Below, in pieces: positions 53,501 through 61,537 of a DNA stretch of 64,000 nucleotides; position 1 is the first letter of the stretch; every line of letters begins with the position of its first letter. The notes under the pieces were generated by a model. That model was not told the origin of the DNA, searched no databases, and saw only the letters and a list, made by a program, of their open reading frames with translations. A program made the position numbers and the translations under genes. Origin of the DNA: DATAUD01 sp036501665 (GTDB lineage: Bacteria > Verrucomicrobiota > Verrucomicrobiia > Limisphaerales > Palsa-1400); NCBI GenBank assembly GCA_036501665.1, contig DASXZW010000106.1, positions 1 through 64,000 of the forward strand, read 5' to 3'.

Positions 53501-56500
53501 ACGCTGGCAGTCGCATTCAATTGGCTGGAGCTGATCGCCGCCCCGTACGTTATCGCCGCAGGATCGTTCCATGTCACCGTCACTCCTGAACCAATCACTG
53601 TCAGCGTTCCATTAACATAGCCAATGTTGTAATTTCCCAAACCCGTCCCCACCGCCGCGCTGGGAACTATCGCATAGGGCGAACCGGACACCGTTGCGCT
53701 TGATGACACTCCCAAACTGGTCAAGGTCACGCTGCTGACGGTGTCGCTGTTCAACAACCCCGCGCTGGTAAATTCTGTCCCGGCAAAGCTCACCGTCTGA
53801 CCATAAGTCTTACTCCGATTATTGGCCGTGATCGTCAAGCTCGCCGGATTGACCGTCAACGCGCCGCTGGAATAACCGATCGTGTAATTGTTCAACCCTG
53901 TTCCCGTTGCCGCATTCGGCACAATCGCATACGCCGAACCGGACACTGTCGCTGTTGCCGCCGTTCCCGAACTGCTCAAAGTCACTCCGCCAACGCTGTC
54001 GCCATTGAGCAATCCACTGGCTGTAAATTCAGTTCCCGCAAATGTCACAGTCTGGCCATAGGTCTTGCTTCGATTGTTGGCAGTGATGCTCAGGGTCGCC
54101 GGATTAATCGTCAGTGTGCCATTGCCATAATTGATCGTGTAGTTGCCAAGGCCTGTCCCTGTCGCCGCGCTGGGAACTATCGCATACGGCGAACCCGACA
54201 CTACCGCCGTTGCCGCTGCTCCTGAACTGCTGATGCTCGCGCTGCTCACCGTGTCCCCATTAAGCAAACCCGACGTGACAAATTCCGTCCCGGCAAAGCT
54301 TACCGTTTGCCCATAAGTTTTGCTCCGGCTGTTGGCAGTAACCGTCAATCCGGCTTTGTTGATCGACAATGTGCCGCTGTTATATGAAATGGTGTAATTG
54401 CCAAGCCCAGTCCCCGTCGCCGCGCTGGGGATAATCGAATACGGCGAACCAGCCACCGCCGCCGTTGTCGCCGTTCCCGAAGAACTCAACGTCGCACTGG
54501 CCACCGTGTCCCCATTGAGGAGTCCGCTTGTTGTAAATTCCGTTCCGGCAAAAGTCACTGTCTGCCCATACGTTTTGCTTCGGCTATTGGCCGTAATCAT
54601 CAAAGCCGCCGCGCTCACCGTCAAATTGCCTCCGGCATACGTGATGGAATAATTGCCAGGAGAAAATGTCCCCCCCCCCGCCGCACTCGGCGTAATCGCA
54701 TACGGCGACCCCGACACCGGAGCATTGGCCGCCCCGCCATTGTTATTGACCGAAAGAGTCACCGACCCAATGGTCTCCTCGTTCTGCAACGCGCTGCTCG
54801 TAAACAATGTGCTCCCGCTTCCAAATGAAACTATCTGCCCGTAAGTCTTACTCTGCGCGCTCGCAGTAATTGTTAGCGTTGCAGGGTTCACCGTAAGAGC
54901 GCCGCTGGAGTAATTGATCGAGTAATTTCCCGGCGTAAAAGTTCCTCCGGTCGCCGCGCTTGGCGTGATTAAGTAAGGCGAACCGGAAACCAGCGCGGTT
55001 GCTGCTCCACCATTCCCGCTGACCGCCAATGTGACACTGCCAATGGTCTCGCCATTTTGCAGTCCGCTGGAAGTAAACAATCCGCTGCCCGCGCCGAATG
55101 CCAAAGTTTGCCCGTACGATTTGGTCTCCGCGCTGGCTGTAATGGTGAGTCCCACGGGGTTGACCGTCAGATTGCCCGGCGCGTAAGTAATCGTATAATT
55201 GCCAGCGCTGAATGTGCCGCCGGTCGCGGCGCTCGGAGTAATTGCGTAGGGAGATCCAGAAACCGGCGCAATCGCCGCCGATCCATTATTATTGACAGAT
55301 AAGGATACACTGCCAATCGTCTCGCCGTTTTGCAACGGGCTGCTTGTGAACTGCGCGCTACCGCTGCCGGTGGCGACGGTTTGCCCATACGACTTGCTTT
55401 GCGCGTTCGCGGTAACGGTCACAGCCGCAGGGTTGACGGTGAGATTGCCGGAATTGTAAGTGATCGAATAATTGTTCGCTGCGAACGTACCCCCAGTCGC
55501 CGCGCTCGGAGTAATCGTGTAAGAACCCGAAACCGAGGCTGTAGCCAGTCCTCCGTTGCCACTGACTCCCAATGTCACAGTGCCAATCGTTTCGCCATTT
55601 TGAAGTCCGCTGCTGGTGAAAAGCGTGCTGCCGCTTCCAAATGTCACAATCTGTCCGTAAGTTTTACTTTCCGCGCTCGCCATAATGCCGAGCGACGCGC
55701 GGTTTACGGTCAGGCTGCCAGTATTATAGCTGACTGTGTAATTGTTCGCTGTGAATGTGCCTCCAGTCGCCGCGCTTGGAGTAATTGTGTAAGAACCCGA
55801 AACCGAGGCCGTCGCCGCCCCGCCACCGTTGTTGACGGCCAACGTCACCGACCCAACCGTCTCCCCATTTTGGAGGCCGCCGCTGGTGAACAGTGAGCTG
55901 CCGCTACCGAATGTCACCGTTTGTCCGTACGACTTGCTCTGCGCGCTCGCCGTGATGCTCAACGCCGCGCGGCTGATTGTCAGCGCAGCCGTATGGTAAG
56001 TAATTGTATAATTGCCGGATGAGAATGTGCCTCCAGTCGCCGCGCTTGGAGTAATTGTGTAAGAACCCGAAACCGAGGCCGTCGCCGCCCCGCCACCGTT
56101 GTTGACAGCCAAAGTCACTGATCCAATCGCCTCCCCGTTTTGAAGGCCGATGCTGGTGAACAGTGTGCTGCCGCTGCCGAAGTTCACCGTTTGCCCGTAA
56201 GTCTTGCTTTGTGCGCTTGCTGTAACACTCAACGCCGCCTTGTTCACGGTCAACGAGCCGTTGACGTAGGAGATATTGTAATTTGCGAGACCAGTCCCAA
56301 TCGCCGCGCTCGGCACAATGCTGTACAGCACCCCGGAAGCTCCCGCAGTTGCCGCCGCGCCGGAACTAGCCAGCGTCACGCTCGTTACCGTGTTGCCGTT
56401 CACCAAACCGCCCGTCGAAAACTCCGTGCCTGCGAACGTCACTGTCTGCCCGTACGTTTTGGTTTTATTATTGGCAGTGATGGTCAAAGTCGCAGGCGAT

Positions 56501-58737
56501 ACCGCCAGGCTCACCGTGTTCGTGGCTTTGCTGTAATCCACCGTGTCCGTCGGCGTGAAAATGGCAGTGAGCGTATTGTTGCCGGCGTTCAAAACGGTTC
56601 CACTCGCGGGAGTATAAACAAAAGTGCCGGCAACGTTCGCCGTGGCGTTCAATTGAACACTGCTGAGCGCCGTCCCGTAAGTAATCGCGGCTGGGTTGGC
56701 CCATGTGACCACAGGTGTGCCGGAGTTTACAGTCAGTGCGGCTACGCTGCTCGTCACGCTTCCCCACTGGTTTGTCACCACAACCGTATAATTCCCGCCG
56801 TTTGTTCCAACGAGGTTCGACAACGAGAAACTTGTCTGCGTGGCGGATGCGATACTCGTCCCGCCGAATTGCCATTGATACGAAAACGGTGCAACGCCTG
56901 TCGCGGCGACGGTAAATGTCACGCTGCCTCCCACCCCGACAGTCTGGCTGTTGGGCTGCGTCGTGATAGTCGGCTGATAAACCCCCGCCAGCGCGTTGAT
57001 CAAATTGCTTCCTGTCGGCGTCCCCCACCCTGTGCAAAGATCAAATCCTGTTGTCGCAAAATATTTAGACGGGCTGCCGGCGTACGTGTTGCTGCCAATC
57101 GTGGTGTCATGGAAGCAAAGACTGTAATTCGGCCCCTGGCCAAGCGCGTAAATCGCAGGATTGATAAATCCGACCGGCGGTTTGCTTGAGTTCGCCGCCT
57201 GTTGATTGATCAATGCGTTATATCCGGCCCACAATGGCGCTGAACAACTCGTTCCAAAGTAACCTCCAAACTCTCCGTTGTCGGCTGTAATGAATATATT
57301 TGTGGCCGTCAACGCCACGTCCGGGATGTTTCGATTCGTCGTCGATCCCAGGTTTGCCGTCATGCTGACATTCGTCTGCCAATAAGGAATCGGATAAACT
57401 GTGCTGACTCCGCCGCCGCTCCCCCAATAATTATTGCCGGTGATCGGCCATCCAGGCGGGCCAAGACCTGAATTCCATACTGTCTCCGACGCAAATGAGG
57501 CGCCCAAGCCGTTCATATTCAGCATTGTCCCGCCAACGCTGGTGACATACGGGCTGTCCGCCGGAACCCAGATTGGGGTCGCCCATGCGTCGCCATCGCC
57601 CGAGGCTTGAAAAAATGTTTGACCTTGCGTCGCCATCTGCTTGAACGCGGCATCGAACGCGGTATTTGGGTCTTGAGTTGGGTCCGCCGTGACGTATCCC
57701 CACGAAGAACTGAATTGCTTGATCTGATTGCTGGATGCCATTCGATCCAGCGTGTCGAGCCAGTATTGAACCTCTGTCCCGCCCGAATTTGTGCCTGACA
57801 CGGAATTCGTGCATTCAAACACCACTACCGCTGACAAACCTGGCGCCATCGCAATCGCCATTTCGATGTCCGCAGCCACCTCGGGATTCAATGCGCCCGG
57901 AACGCCGTTGAATCCGTCAACCAATACATTTTGCAAAGCGACTGGAGACTGTCCGGCGTAAGCTTCGTAGTTATCAATATCGGCGGAGTAATAACCATCG
58001 GCCTCAAACAAACCGACCCGTTGCCCCGCGCCAGTCAGAGAAACGCCGGGCGCGTAAGCGTTCCGAAAATCCTGCCCGATGAAATCTCCGGCAATCGGTG
58101 AGGAGCCTCCCGCCGCGCCACTCTGCGTTTTCACAGGCTTCCGATGCGCGGTTGGCCGCAACAAAACGTAATCGCTCAGGCCGATAACCTCCTGAATCGG
58201 CAACTTCGGATCCACCCACGGCTCAGCTTCTGGTGCGCGAAACTGCCGCGCTTCCGAGGGATGTTGATAAGTCCTCAAGGTGACGTGAAATGCCCGCTCA
58301 AGATCGGCAACCTTGCCCCGCACATCCAAAAGCAACCGGTTGTCATGCGTCTTTTCGATTGACAGTCCAAACGACTGGGCAAAGTTGATGACGCTCTGAT
58401 AATCCTCCTCCGTTGGCCCGAAGTTCGCCGTAAATTGGCCGGGCGTGAGATATTGCCGATAGTCGGGACTGCCAGGGTCGTAGAGACGCTTCAACAATTC
58501 ATCCAGCGCTTCCCGGTTGCGCAACGGCAGGCTGATGGCGATCCGCAGCGAATCGGTGGGGGCGGGCTTTCCGACGGGTCGCGCGAGCGCGGCACTCGGC
58601 GCTTCCTTGCGCAGCACATGTTTCTCCGCGTTTTGCTGGGCAAATGCGTTTTGCCTCAACGTCAATAAACCCAGGATTGCGAACAAAATTATCAGTCGGT
58701 CTTTCACGAGTAATGCGGTGCCAATCCAAGGCAGCAC
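47548..58737 (-). CDS. Giant secreted S53 (sedolisin) peptidase with Ig and 36 MBG-like repeat modules
   Basis: 3729 residues. A signal peptide (DRLIILFAILGLLTL) is followed by the pro-kumamolisin domain (about 50-190) and the S53 catalytic domain with Glu286 and Asp290 (PEVAADIE) and Ser497 in GTSCSAP. A calcium-site tail (FDLCTGWGTPTG) and an Ig-like domain (about 600-680) come next. The remaining 3000 residues hold, by my count, 28 modules of the 'LTITAN--SKTYGQTV-FAGTEF ... NYTISY-NGTLT' (MBG/YDG) kind and 8 of the 'NPAAITYGT-L---QLNA' kind. It ends in a short tail (IQYTTNLDGDPWTDLGG). It starts with GTG at 58737, and a GTG at 58704 gives a neater signal peptide. It is probably a surface-exposed acid-type protease and adhesin. 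A G10 run lies within it. Confidence 0.93.
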   Translation of the reverse strand: MLPWIGTALLVKDRLIILFAILGLLTLRQNAFAQQNAEKHVLRKEAPSAALARPVGKPAPTDSLRIAISLPLRNREALDELLKRLYDPGSPDYRQYLTPGQFTANFGPTEEDYQSVINFAQSFGLSIEKTHDNRLLLDVRGKVADLERAFHVTLRTYQHPSEARQFRAPEAEPWVDPKLPIQEVIGLSDYVLLRPTAHRKPVKTQSGAAGGSSPIAGDFIGQDFRNAYAPGVSLTGAGQRVGLFEADGYYSADIDNYEAYAGQSPVALQNVLVDGFNGVPGALNPEVAADIEMAIAMAPGLSAVVVFECTNSVSGTNSGGTEVQYWLDTLDRMASSNQIKQFSSSWGYVTADPTQDPNTAFDAAFKQMATQGQTFFQASGDGDAWATPIWVPADSPYVTSVGGTMLNMNGLGASFASETVWNSGLGPPGWPITGNNYWGSGGGVSTVYPIPYWQTNVSMTANLGSTTNRNIPDVALTATNIFITADNGEFGGYFGTSCSAPLWAGYNALINQQAANSSKPPVGFINPAIYALGQGPNYSLCFHDTTIGSNTYAGSPSKYFATTGFDLCTGWGTPTGSNLINALAGVYQPTITTQPNSQTVGVGGSVTFTVAATGVAPFSYQWQFGGTSIASATQTSFSLSNLVGTNGGNYTVVVTNQWGSVTSSVAALTVNSGTPVVTWANPAAITYGTALSSVQLNATANVAGTFVYTPASGTVLNAGNNTLTAIFTPTDTVDYSKATNTVSLAVSPATLTITANNKTKTYGQTVTFAGTEFSTGGLVNGNTVTSVTLASSGAAATAGASGVLYSIVPSAAIGTGLANYNISYVNGSLTVNKAALSVTASAQSKTYGQTVNFGSGSTLFTSIGLQNGEAIGSVTLAVNNGGGAATASVSGSYTITPSAATGGTFSSGNYTITYHTAALTISRAALSITASAQSKSYGQTVTFGSGSSLFTSGGLQNGETVGSVTLAVNNGGGAATASVSGSYTITPSAATGGTFTANNYTVSYNTGSLTVNRASLGIMASAESKTYGQIVTFGSGSTLFTSSGLQNGETIGTVTLGVSGNGGLATASVSGSYTITPSAATGGTFAANNYSITYNSGNLTVNPAAVTVTANAQSKSYGQTVATGSGSAQFTSSPLQNGETIGSVSLSVNNNGSAAIAPVSGSPYAITPSAATGGTFSAGNYTITYAPGNLTVNPVGLTITASAETKSYGQTLAFGAGSGLFTSSGLQNGETIGSVTLAVSGNGGAATALVSGSPYLITPSAATGGTFTPGNYSINYSSGALTVNPATLTITASAQSKTYGQIVSFGSGSTLFTSSALQNEETIGSVTLSVNNNGGAANAPVSGSPYAITPSAAGGGTFSPGNYSITYAGGNLTVSAAALMITANSRSKTYGQTVTFAGTEFTTSGLLNGDTVASATLSSSGTATTAAVAGSPYSIIPSAATGTGLGNYTISYNSGTLSINKAGLTVTANSRSKTYGQTVSFAGTEFVTSGLLNGDTVSSASISSSGAAATAVVSGSPYAIVPSAATGTGLGNYTINYGNGTLTINPATLSITANNRSKTYGQTVTFAGTEFTASGLLNGDSVGGVTLSSSGTAATATVSGSAYAIVPNAATGTGLNNYTIGYSSGALTVNPASLTITANNRSKTYGQTVSFAGTEFTSAGLLNSDTVSSVTLTSLGVSSSATVSGSPYAIVPSAAVGTGLGNYNIGYVNGTLTVIGSGVTVTWNDPAAITYGAAISSSQLNATASVPGTFVYTPTNNSIPNSGLNSLTVVFTPTDTVDYSSVTDSVSLVVQLAPLTVTAASYSRPFNTANPVFTGIINGLVNSDNISANYACAATPSTPLGSYAVTPILVDPNNRQTNYSVTLVNGALSIVQAAPVVTWANPQTIIYGSALGGSQLNAMANIPGTFKYTPASGSVLNSGSNGLSVVFTANDPVDYASATNSVGLMVGLANLTVTADSFNRAFDTANPVFTGTVAGVVNGDNITATYNSTATIASPVGTYPITPTLVDPGNRETNYNVSLVNGILVIGHPTETFSWATPTPIVYGTPLGANQLNASVNVIGTYAYSPTNGTVLNTGTNTLTVVFTPSDTVDDTGFTNSVSLVVMPAPLTITGAVTNRQYGQSNPALMGTISGIANGDIITDTFSCGATVTSPVGSYAIVPGTAVGADLTNYAITYVNGSLTVNSAALTVTANNRAKTYGQVASFAGTEFIVSGLLNSDSVTKVTLASPGAAASAPVSSSPYAILPSAAIGNGLANYTIAYAGGNLTVSPAALTIMASSRSKTYGQTVTFAGTEFTTSGLLNGDTVASATLGSSGMSATAGVAGSPYAIVPSAATGTGLGNYTISYSSGTLTINKAGLTLAANSRSKTYGQTVTFAGTEFATSGLLNGDTVTSASISSSGAAATAAVSGSPYAIVPVAATGTGLGNYSISYGSGTLTINPATLSITANNRSKTYGQTVTFLGTEFTTIGLLNSDSIGGVTLSSSGAAATAVVSGSPYAIVPSAATGTGLGNYTISYNNGTLTINPATLSITANSRSKTYGQTVTFAGTEFTTTGLLNSDSVGAVTLSSSGTAATAIASGTPYAIVPSAATGTGLNNYTIGYSSGALTVNPASLTITANNRSKTYGQTVSFAGTEFTSAGLLNSDTVSSVTLTSLGVSSSATVAGSPYAIVPSAAVGTGLGNYNIGYVNGTLTVIGSGVTVTWNNPAAITYGAAISSSQLNATASVPGTFVYTPTNNSVPNSGLNSLTVVFTPTDTVDYSSVTDTVSLVVQLAPLTVTAASYSRPFNTANPVFTGTINGLVNSDNISANYSCAATVSSPVGTYPIVPSLVDPNNRRTNYTVSLVNGILVVGHPSQVNSWTNPAPIIYGTPLSSMQLNESVNVVGSYAYTPPAGAVLNTGTNTLSVVFTPSDPVDYISVTDSVSLVVLPAPLTIAAANATRQYGQANPIFVGTMSGLTNGDIITDTYSSSATTASPVGTYTISPGSAAGSDLTNYSITYANGTLTITPANLTVTANSRTKSYGQSASFVGTEFITSGLMNGDTVSHVNLTSSGASPTATVAGSPYAIVPGAATGSGLGNYSITYANGTLTVSPAGLTITANNQTKTFGQTVNFVGTEFTASGLFNGDSVISVSLASAGSSTTASVAGSPYVISPSAANGSGLGNYTIAYVGGRLRVLEASPVVTWPNPNPIVYGTDLDTNELNATASVPGNFSYTPTNGTVLNSGTNTLSVLFTPSDSVDYTTATAIVSLTVLPAPLTVTADSFSRSFETDNPVFTGTISGLTNGDVISASYSCAAGFSSPVGTYSIVPNLIDPSDRAANYSVNLIDGILVVGHPVEVFNWPNPAPIVYGTPLSIVQLNASVNVLGTYAYSPTNGTVLNTGTNILSVIFTPSDTFDYTSVTDTVSVVVTPAPLSIGGPIESRQYGQANPDLTGTITGLTNGDDINVSFTSSANTASKVGTYAIVPGLATGSDLTNYIISYANGSLTVTPAALNITANNRTKVYGQSLTVLGTEFTTTGLVNGDSVSRISLSSPGTAANSLVAGSPYVITPSAAIGNGLANYSISYANGSLLISPAALTITADNENKIVGQTFLFSGTEFTAKGLVNSDSVTSVTLTSLGASASAAVAGSPYAIVPSAAEGVGLANYAISYVNGTLTVSSGSQPVIQSATRSGNTIIFNWSTAASQSYQIQYTTNLDGDPWTDLGGPVTATNSSAAAAVTITNSRTFYRLLLLP
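50331..51900 (-). repeat. Segmental duplication in the giant gene, member 1
   Basis: This block reads nearly the same as 53262-54620, offset by 2931 bases over the first part. Both contain the same order of modules around VTVTWN-PAAITYGAAISSSQ and the preceding run of SKTYGQTV modules. Member 1 has one more module than member 2. The long near-identity shows recent copying of several modules at once, not only old tandem drift. Confidence 0.7.
53262..54620 (-). repeat. Segmental duplication in the giant gene, member 2
   Basis: The partner of 50331-51900. The boundaries are approximate because neighbouring modules are themselves similar. It encodes the earlier copy in the protein (roughly residues 1370-1825). 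Confidence 0.7.
54670..54679 (-). repeat. Homopolymer of ten G on the coding strand inside the giant gene
   Basis: Ten C on the plus strand, ten G in the mRNA sense, at about residue 1353 where sister modules read SAATGGTF and this one reads SAAGGGTF. It is in frame here. Runs of this length slip during replication, so the gene could switch between full-length and truncated products. Confidence 0.6.
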
Positions 58738-58881
58738 AGGCGGCTGCGAACCAGTGTTTGGCTTATTTTCGGTTTCTGTTGGCCGTGAACGTTACAGAAC
58801 CCTATGGCCGCCAACAAGAAAAAAGCCTGCTTTCCGACAGAATCCTGACTTTAAGGGACTATTTTGTTCGGAAAGGATCGA

Positions 58882-60066
58882 CTAAAAGTCGATCTTCGTG
58901 GACGACGTGGTAGGAGCTTGCCCTGCAACCGGATCAGAGGAAGCGGGCTCGGTTTGGACAACAGTGGCCACGATCTGCGAAATCCCGTTCGAGTAGGTAA
59001 ACTCAGACGCCGAAGTCCAGTCCAGCCCAAGTGTCGAGGACAATTTTGTCGCAATCGCCCGAAGCGTCGGGCCGGAACCTTGAAGCTGCAAGGCGTATGA
59101 GCCGCGATCGTAATGAATGTAACTGCTGCCTTCAGTCACATAACAGGCGTCGTCGCAAACGATGCCCGGCATATTGACAAGGACCATTCGCGGCCTGTAA
59201 CCCTGCCCCGTCAATACATTTCCAGCCAGGATCACATAATCATAGGGCATCAATGCGCGGTAGTACGTCATTACCCCGGAGGGTGATTCAGCCGGATTCA
59301 CTGGCAACGCCTCCGCCGCAGGCACAAACGCAATGTCCAGGGCGTCCTGCGGCTGGCTCGCCTGGCCCTGCCCCAGCGAGGCGGCGTTTGTCATGGAAAT
59401 ATTCGTGAGCGTTTGCCAGCTATCTGGCGAAAGAATGTTCGTGGAAGACTGAATCGTCAGATCAGCCCCTATCGTCCCGCCAATGCTCATTGTCGGTTCG
59501 CCGTTAGAAACCACCATGACCAGTCTGGGCGGCACTCCCCAAAAGTTCGCCGCCGTGTTTGTTCCCGCTGTGCTGGTGCTGCTGGTGGCGGTTCCAGAAC
59601 CTCCATTGCCCGAAGTGGTCGTTGTCACGTTGGAACCTGAAGGCATGGGAGGCCCGTTTGTCACAGCCATAAAAACCGACAAGGTTGGCGGCGATGACGG
59701 AGCATTGGTTTGTGTTTCGCCGTTCGCCGGTTGGTTTGTGGACGATGAACTGGAGCCATTCGTGAAAACAATTTCGCCCGCGTACGGACCCGCGACCCCG
59801 CCGCTGTTAAAGGCAGCCAGGTTAAAATAATAGACCTGGTTGGAGATCAGGTTTGAGACTTCCGCGGAAGTCGTGGAGACCGAGTTGGTAATTGTTGACG
59901 TGTAATTGCCGCTGGTTGTTCCCCAAACCAGGTAATAGCCTGCAACAGCCGGGTCCGTGGATCGATTCCATGCCAATGTCAATTGGGCGTTGCTTCGCGA
60001 CCCCATTGGAAACAGCAATAATATCGCCGCGAGCAATAAAAATGGTTTTACCGTCAAACCGCGCAT
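58882..60066 (-). CDS. Secreted protein with fibronectin type III domain
   Basis: 394 residues. A signal peptide (KPFLLLAAILLLFPMG) is followed by an FN3 domain (LTLAWNRSTDPAVAGYYLVWGT, then ISNQVYYFNLAAFNSGGVAGPYAGEIVFTN). After that come a Ser/Thr/Asn-rich linker, a stretch typical of verrucomicrobial tails (LTIQSSTNILSPDSWQTLTNIS) and a C-terminal domain of unknown type. No enzyme motif. It is probably an extracellular or surface protein. The next gene on this strand is the giant peptidase. The 144-base gap shows no obvious terminator. Confidence 0.72.
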   Translation of the reverse strand: MRGLTVKPFLLLAAILLLFPMGSRSNAQLTLAWNRSTDPAVAGYYLVWGTTSGNYTSTITNSVSTTSAEVSNLISNQVYYFNLAAFNSGGVAGPYAGEIVFTNGSSSSSTNQPANGETQTNAPSSPPTLSVFMAVTNGPPMPSGSNVTTTTSGNGGSGTATSSTSTAGTNTAANFWGVPPRLVMVVSNGEPTMSIGGTIGADLTIQSSTNILSPDSWQTLTNISMTNAASLGQGQASQPQDALDIAFVPAAEALPVNPAESPSGVMTYYRALMPYDYVILAGNVLTGQGYRPRMVLVNMPGIVCDDACYVTEGSSYIHYDRGSYALQLQGSGPTLRAIATKLSSTLGLDWTSASEFTYSNGISQIVATVVQTEPASSDPVAGQAPTTSSTKIDF

Positions 60067-60168
60067 ATGAATTAGTTTTTTACCGGCTTATAACAGATGC
60101 GAATCGCTCTGTCTAATTACCTAAAAGCACATTCAATGCCATTCACAACTGCGCGGGAACGCTACTTC

Positions 60169-61458
60169 TTATTGTGCTGAAACATCAAGGCTCACCCCTT
60201 CGCGTGTGCTCCTGGCATAAATCCGCCCGTTGCTAACGCTCGCGCAATTCCAGCATTTTCCCGCCAGAATATGGCTTCGCGCCGTCTCCTGATAGCTGGC
60301 TGGCGTCGCCTTTACCAAAACCAGATCTCCTGCGTCGTTCAATACCAGCACATTGCCGCCAACCAGCGTGCATCCTCCCGGCCCGAATCCCGGCTGCGAC
60401 CACATTACTTTTCCGGTTGCCACTTCGACGCACACCAACGGTGCCGCGCCAAATTTTGATTGTCCCGTAATTCCATAAAGATAGCCGTCGCTAAAGACCG
60501 GCGTGACCCAATGGCTGGAGAGGACGTTTGCCGGGTCATGCCATATTTCCGCAGCCGCAAAACCAGCGTCTGTCTTTGTAATTTTGCAGGCGCTCGAACC
60601 AACTCCGTAAGCCGCCGAACAATAAACTATATCACCACAGACAACCGGCGACATCGCCGTGGAAGTGGTATATTTGAACGGAAACCGCCACAGCACGACC
60701 CCTGTTTTTGGCACAACCGACACCAAACCCTTCTGAGTGAAAAAAATAACCTGTCGTTCCCCCAAAATCGTCGTGGCAACCGGAGTGGACTGTGTCATCA
60801 GGTCATCCTGCCCCTTCCAGACAACGTGACCGTCGTCCTTGTCAAACGCGAGCAACGCCTCGCCCGGGCCGCCTCCGGCCACATAGACAAGATTTCCTTC
60901 GACCAACGGCGAAGCTGCCGATTCCCAGTGAATATTGTGTCCAGCGTGTTCCTTGAGAATGTCGCAAGCCCAAACTTGCTTCCCATCTGCCGCGTTCAGA
61001 CACTTCAAAAGCATCCTGGACGAATAGACATAAACTTTGCCGCTGTCATACGAAGGAGTCGAACGGGGGCCGTCCCCGCCTTTATTTGTCGCCGTTCCGC
61101 TTTCTCCGCCGCCATCATATCCCGTGACAGTCAGCGGCGTCGCCCAAAGTTCCTTTCCGGAATTGGCATCAAGCCCGACGCAAACCTCCTGGTCCGCCCC
61201 ATCGACTTCCCGCGCCACAAGGGTAAACGCCTTGCCATCGCCGATGGTTACGCCGCTGAATCCATCCTTCATCGGCTGCTTCCATATTTCATGCAAGCCA
61301 GTCGCGGGCCACGCTGTCAAAATTTTTTCTGTTGAAATCCCGTCGTGGTTAGGACCGCGAAACTGTGACCAATCCGTAGCGTGAACCGCGCAAGGCAATG
61401 CCATCGCCAGCGCACCCGCAGCGACACAATTTTTTATGGCGAACATATCCTTTAGCAT
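60169..61458 (-). CDS. PQQ-type beta-propeller protein
   Basis: About 429 residues from the ATG at 61458. The frame extends to 61533 but the hydrophobic signal segment (FAIKNCVAAGALAMALPCAVHA) starts just after this Met, and an ATG at 61446 is equally good. Repeats of the WSQFRGPNHDG, GLDANSGKELW, VYVYSSRMLLKCLNAADGKQVW and LVCVEVATGKVMW type form an eight-bladed quinoprotein-like propeller as in BamB-like and 'PQQ-like repeat' proteins. No catalytic residues are evident, so this is probably a periplasmic scaffold or sensor rather than a dehydrogenase. Confidence 0.82.
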   Translation of the reverse strand: MLKDMFAIKNCVAAGALAMALPCAVHATDWSQFRGPNHDGISTEKILTAWPATGLHEIWKQPMKDGFSGVTIGDGKAFTLVAREVDGADQEVCVGLDANSGKELWATPLTVTGYDGGGESGTATNKGGDGPRSTPSYDSGKVYVYSSRMLLKCLNAADGKQVWACDILKEHAGHNIHWESAASPLVEGNLVYVAGGGPGEALLAFDKDDGHVVWKGQDDLMTQSTPVATTILGERQVIFFTQKGLVSVVPKTGVVLWRFPFKYTTSTAMSPVVCGDIVYCSAAYGVGSSACKITKTDAGFAAAEIWHDPANVLSSHWVTPVFSDGYLYGITGQSKFGAAPLVCVEVATGKVMWSQPGFGPGGCTLVGGNVLVLNDAGDLVLVKATPASYQETARSHILAGKCWNCASVSNGRIYARSTREGVSLDVSAQ

Positions 61459-61537
61459 TGGCAAAATCGCCCCAAAGTCAAACCGGAAATCGCCCTTTTC
61501 GCAATTGACACCAGGAGTCAACAGTCTTGTCAAAGCT

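Noticed and set aside
50182..57189. Long plus-strand reading frames opposite the giant gene (for example 50182-50775 and 56140-57189)
   Set aside because: They are the complement of a repetitive gene with biased codons, so open frames arise by chance. Their translations are Arg/Ser/Cys-rich with no domain, and the minus-strand protein is clearly real.
47548..58737. CRISPR-like or tandem DNA array
   Set aside because: The repeats are long, degenerate, in frame and encode protein modules. There are no short identical repeats with unique spacers.
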